64,000 bases of DNA, from positions 1,856,001 through 1,920,000 of the forward strand of contig NZ_CP007202.1 of NCBI RefSeq assembly GCF_000941055.1, in the 5' to 3' direction. This DNA is from Siansivirga zeaxanthinifaciens CC-SAMT-1 (lineage in GTDB: Bacteria > Bacteroidota > Bacteroidia > Flavobacteriales > Flavobacteriaceae). Positions 61,961-64,000 of this stretch are shown here, in pieces (position 1 is the first letter of the stretch; each line of letters starts with the position of its first letter). A program made the translations under genes and the position numbers. The notes under the pieces are model-generated. The model saw nothing but the letters and a program-made list of their open reading frames with translations, was not told where the DNA came from and did not search any database.

Positions 61961-63061
61961 ATGAATAAGCAGCTTCTAATATTATGGGTTTTAAGTTTTT
62001 TCTTTTTTGGATGCCAATCGAGTCTTGTAACAAGTCAAAATAAAGCATCTGAAGTGAAAGTAAAATTAAACCCTAAAACCAATGGGTTATTAGTTGGAGC
62101 TACTTTAAATTATGATGAAATCTTTTCTAAAAAGGGCGAACTCTATTTAAAAGATTTTAAATATCTAACACCTGCAAATGCAGCAAAACAAAGCAGGATT
62201 CACCCCAAACCAAATGAGTGGAACTGGAATGAAATTGAAGATTTTATAACATTTGCCAAAAAAAATAACTTGGTGGTTAGACTGCACGGTCCCATTAGTC
62301 CGCAAGCATCAAAATGGGTAAAGCATGATAGCCGAACACCCGAAGAATTGGGTAAAATTCTTGAATAATTTGCTACCGCTTTTGCCGAACGTTTTAATAA
62401 TGAGCCCAATGTAAAATGGATGGATGTTGTAAACGAAACCATTCTTGCAAATGGCACATGGTTCGGACCAAAAGAAGGCGTAAATGAATGGGAAAATCCT
62501 TGGTTAGCCATGGGTTTAAATGACGATAGTTTTCCGCTATATATTTTAAAGGCATTTGAGATTGCTACAAAAAAGGCTCCAAACCTAAAGTTAGTTTACA
62601 ACCAAAATGTTGGGATGGAAACTCCTATGTGGGATAAAGTTAAAGAAACGGTACTGTATTTAAAATCGAAAGGGTATCGTGTAGATGGCATTGGATGGCA
62701 AGCGCATTTGTTATTAGGTGCTAAGCGTGAAGATTTTGTTGTAAATACAGATGCTACCATGAAAAAACTTGCCGATTTAATCGATTGGTGTCATGCTAAT
62801 AATTTAGGATTTCATGTTACAGAGTTAGATTATCTGGTTAAAAACATGAAGGTTTTAAATGAAGAGCGCGAAATTCAAAAACGAGTGTATCAAAAAATAG
62901 TCGATGTGCTTGTAGAAAAAAGCAAAAACGGAGAAGTAACCCTCAATCTTTGGGATGTTGGCGAACGACAAAAAAAGGGCACCGGCTACTTTCAGTCAAT
63001 TTACGATGCACAATATAAACCAACGCCTGCTTACCAGGTTATTAAGTCTGTTATAGATTAA
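61961..63061 (+). pseudogene. GH10 family endo-xylanase-like gene interrupted by an in-frame TAA
   Basis: The frame starts MNKQLLILWVLSFFFFGCQS (lipoprotein signal) and runs through RLHGPISPQASKWV to PEELGKILE, then TAA at 62366-62368. It continues in the same frame with FATAFAERFNNEPNVKW, the acid/base box WMDVVNE (E159), GIGWQAHL, the nucleophile box VTELDY (E288) and LWDVGE, ending at 63061. The total of 366 codons is a normal GH10 length. Known GH10 enzymes cut beta-1,4-xylan. The upstream piece lacks both catalytic residues, so the product is inactive unless the stop is suppressed or is an artefact. Confidence 0.85.
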
Positions 63062-63078
63062 AAAACTAAAATTTTATT

Positions 63079-64000
63079 ATGAAATATTTTAAAGCACCTA
63101 TGCTTTTATTACTCATTTTATTACAAATGGGTTGTAAAACAAAAACAGAATCAATAAAAAGTAATTCTGAAGTTTCAATAATTTCAGAACAAAAACCAAA
63201 CATATTAATTATTCATGTTGATGATTTAGGCTTTCATGATTTAAGTATAAATGGTTCTAAAATTTATCAAACACCAAATATTGACGCCTTGGCAAGCCAA
63301 TCGGTGGTATTTAATAATGCCTATGCCAACTATCCGCGCTGTGTACCTTCAAGATTCGCCATGATGACCGGTAATTACCCGGTGCAAAATGGGGATGTTC
63401 CAGATGATGGCTTCGAGATGAATAACGTTCCTACTAATAAAAATTTTGTAAAAAACATCAAGGCAGCGGGCTATCAAACCGCCTATTTTGGCAAATGGCA
63501 TTTGGGCGATGAGAACAGTTTAAAAGACTTTGGTTACGACTTTAGTTTTGCAGCCGGGCACGCAGGGTCGCCCATTAGTTTTTTATATCCTTTTAATGAA
63601 CCAAAAGGTAAAGGAAACATTAAAAAAGATCCGGTTCCAGATGTAGATAATGTTAGTAAGGAAGGCGATTATTTAATGGATGTCATGACCGATAACGTGG
63701 CGAAATACATTAAAAATGTAGACAAAAGCAAACCCTTTATGGCGATGTTTGCGTTTTATGCAGTGCATCAGCCACTTGAAGCCAAAGAAGCCGATATAAA
63801 ACGCAACAAAGAAGAAATTAAAAACTTCGATTTTGGCAATCAACCTGAATATATTTTAGAAGGTACCGGGCGTACAAAAATGCGTCAGGACAATCCAACT
63901 TATGCGGCTATGGTAGAAACTATGGACGAAAATGTTGGTAAATTATTGCAGTTGCTAAAAGATTTAAACATCGACAATAATACCATTGTTGTCTTTTCAT
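63079..64000 (+). CDS. Sulfatase (S1), lipoprotein (3' end outside window)
   Basis: The frame opens at ATG 63079 with lipobox LLQMGCKTK and runs off the right edge after about 307 codons. It has ILIIHVDDLGFHDLS, the formylglycine site CVPSRFAMMTG with C88, FGKWHLGDEN, and YAAMVETMDENVGKLLQLLK before the edge. It is a close paralogue of the interrupted sulfatase at 58657 (shared YPRC-x-PSR, GDY-x-x-D-x-x-T and MRQD segments). It is 17 bases behind the GH10 gene. Confidence 0.92.
   Translation, partial: MKYFKAPMLLLLILLQMGCKTKTESIKSNSEVSIISEQKPNILIIHVDDLGFHDLSINGSKIYQTPNIDALASQSVVFNNAYANYPRCVPSRFAMMTGNYPVQNGDVPDDGFEMNNVPTNKNFVKNIKAAGYQTAYFGKWHLGDENSLKDFGYDFSFAAGHAGSPISFLYPFNEPKGKGNIKKDPVPDVDNVSKEGDYLMDVMTDNVAKYIKNVDKSKPFMAMFAFYAVHQPLEAKEADIKRNKEEIKNFDFGNQPEYILEGTGRTKMRQDNPTYAAMVETMDENVGKLLQLLKDLNIDNNTIVVFS

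Noticed and set aside
58711..62368. TAA reassigned to Gln as a general alternative code in this organism
   Set aside because: Many other genes in the window end normally at TAA with no in-frame extension of family sequence, so a genome-wide reassignment is not supported.
1..64000. CRISPR arrays, rRNA genes, intact insertion sequences or prophage genes
   Set aside because: I looked for regular spaced repeats, rRNA-like sequence, transposases and phage structural genes and found none beyond the integrase fragment.

Overview
The window is AT-rich chromosomal DNA of a Bacteroidota bacterium, most likely a marine, gliding member of the Flavobacteriaceae. Supporting signs are a gldI gliding lipoprotein, type IX secretion (T9SS) sorting tails, a SusC/SusD pair, a one-piece hybrid two-component regulator, promoters of the TAnnTTTG type, and a housekeeping gene order (PPIase-gldI-nrnA-ndk; parA-parB-DUF5683-dapB-lepB-WbqC) that I know from this family. 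I cannot name genus or species.

Region 1 (1-24.8 kb) is housekeeping. It holds folding and gliding factors, ndk, two cold-shock genes, a DciA-like gene with a 2H phosphoesterase and recF, a TPR membrane protein, ribH, two small paralogous membrane proteins, mutL, two rhomboid proteases, an EEP-family hydrolase, lepB, dapB, parAB, the small subunit of methylmalonyl-CoA mutase, a DivIC-like protein, udk, and a TonB receptor / PQQ-type sugar dehydrogenase / cytochrome c cluster.

Region 2 (24.9-31.6 kb) lies between two proline tRNA genes (TGG and GGG anticodons). It carries a uronate module: FucP-type transporter, kdgF, a LacI-family repressor, kdgK and kdgA, followed by trxB. Two dyad sites sit between lacI and kdgK. 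These genes would process unsaturated uronates (alginate, ulvan or pectin type) to pyruvate and glyceraldehyde 3-phosphate.

Region 3 (31.6-34.4 kb) looks like a decayed insertion next to tRNA-Pro(GGG). It has a truncated, frameshifted integrase N-terminus, a hipBA toxin-antitoxin pair with a 20-bp repeated operator, and about 700 bp of gene debris.

Region 4 (34.4-64 kb) is a sulfated-polysaccharide utilization locus plus a DUF1800/DUF1501 pair. It contains a formylglycine-generating enzyme (which activates Cys-type sulfatases), a 1300-residue HTCS regulator, six sulfatases (one broken by a stop codon, one cut by the window edge), SusC/SusD, a GH3, a clan GH-A hydrolase with a T9SS tail, a GH10 broken by a stop codon, and a T9SS-exported protein whose N-terminal domain I read as a divergent GH12-like fold with Asp in place of the nucleophile Glu. 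A dyad related to TTGATAATTATCAAA recurs in front of several of these transcription units and is a candidate operator.

The most notable points are the GH12-like FN3-CBM96-T9SS protein, the two in-frame TAA codons in otherwise intact PUL genes, the recurring dyad, the hipBA operator, and the TonB receptor / PQQ dehydrogenase cluster. The polysaccharide target cannot be decided from the sequence alone.
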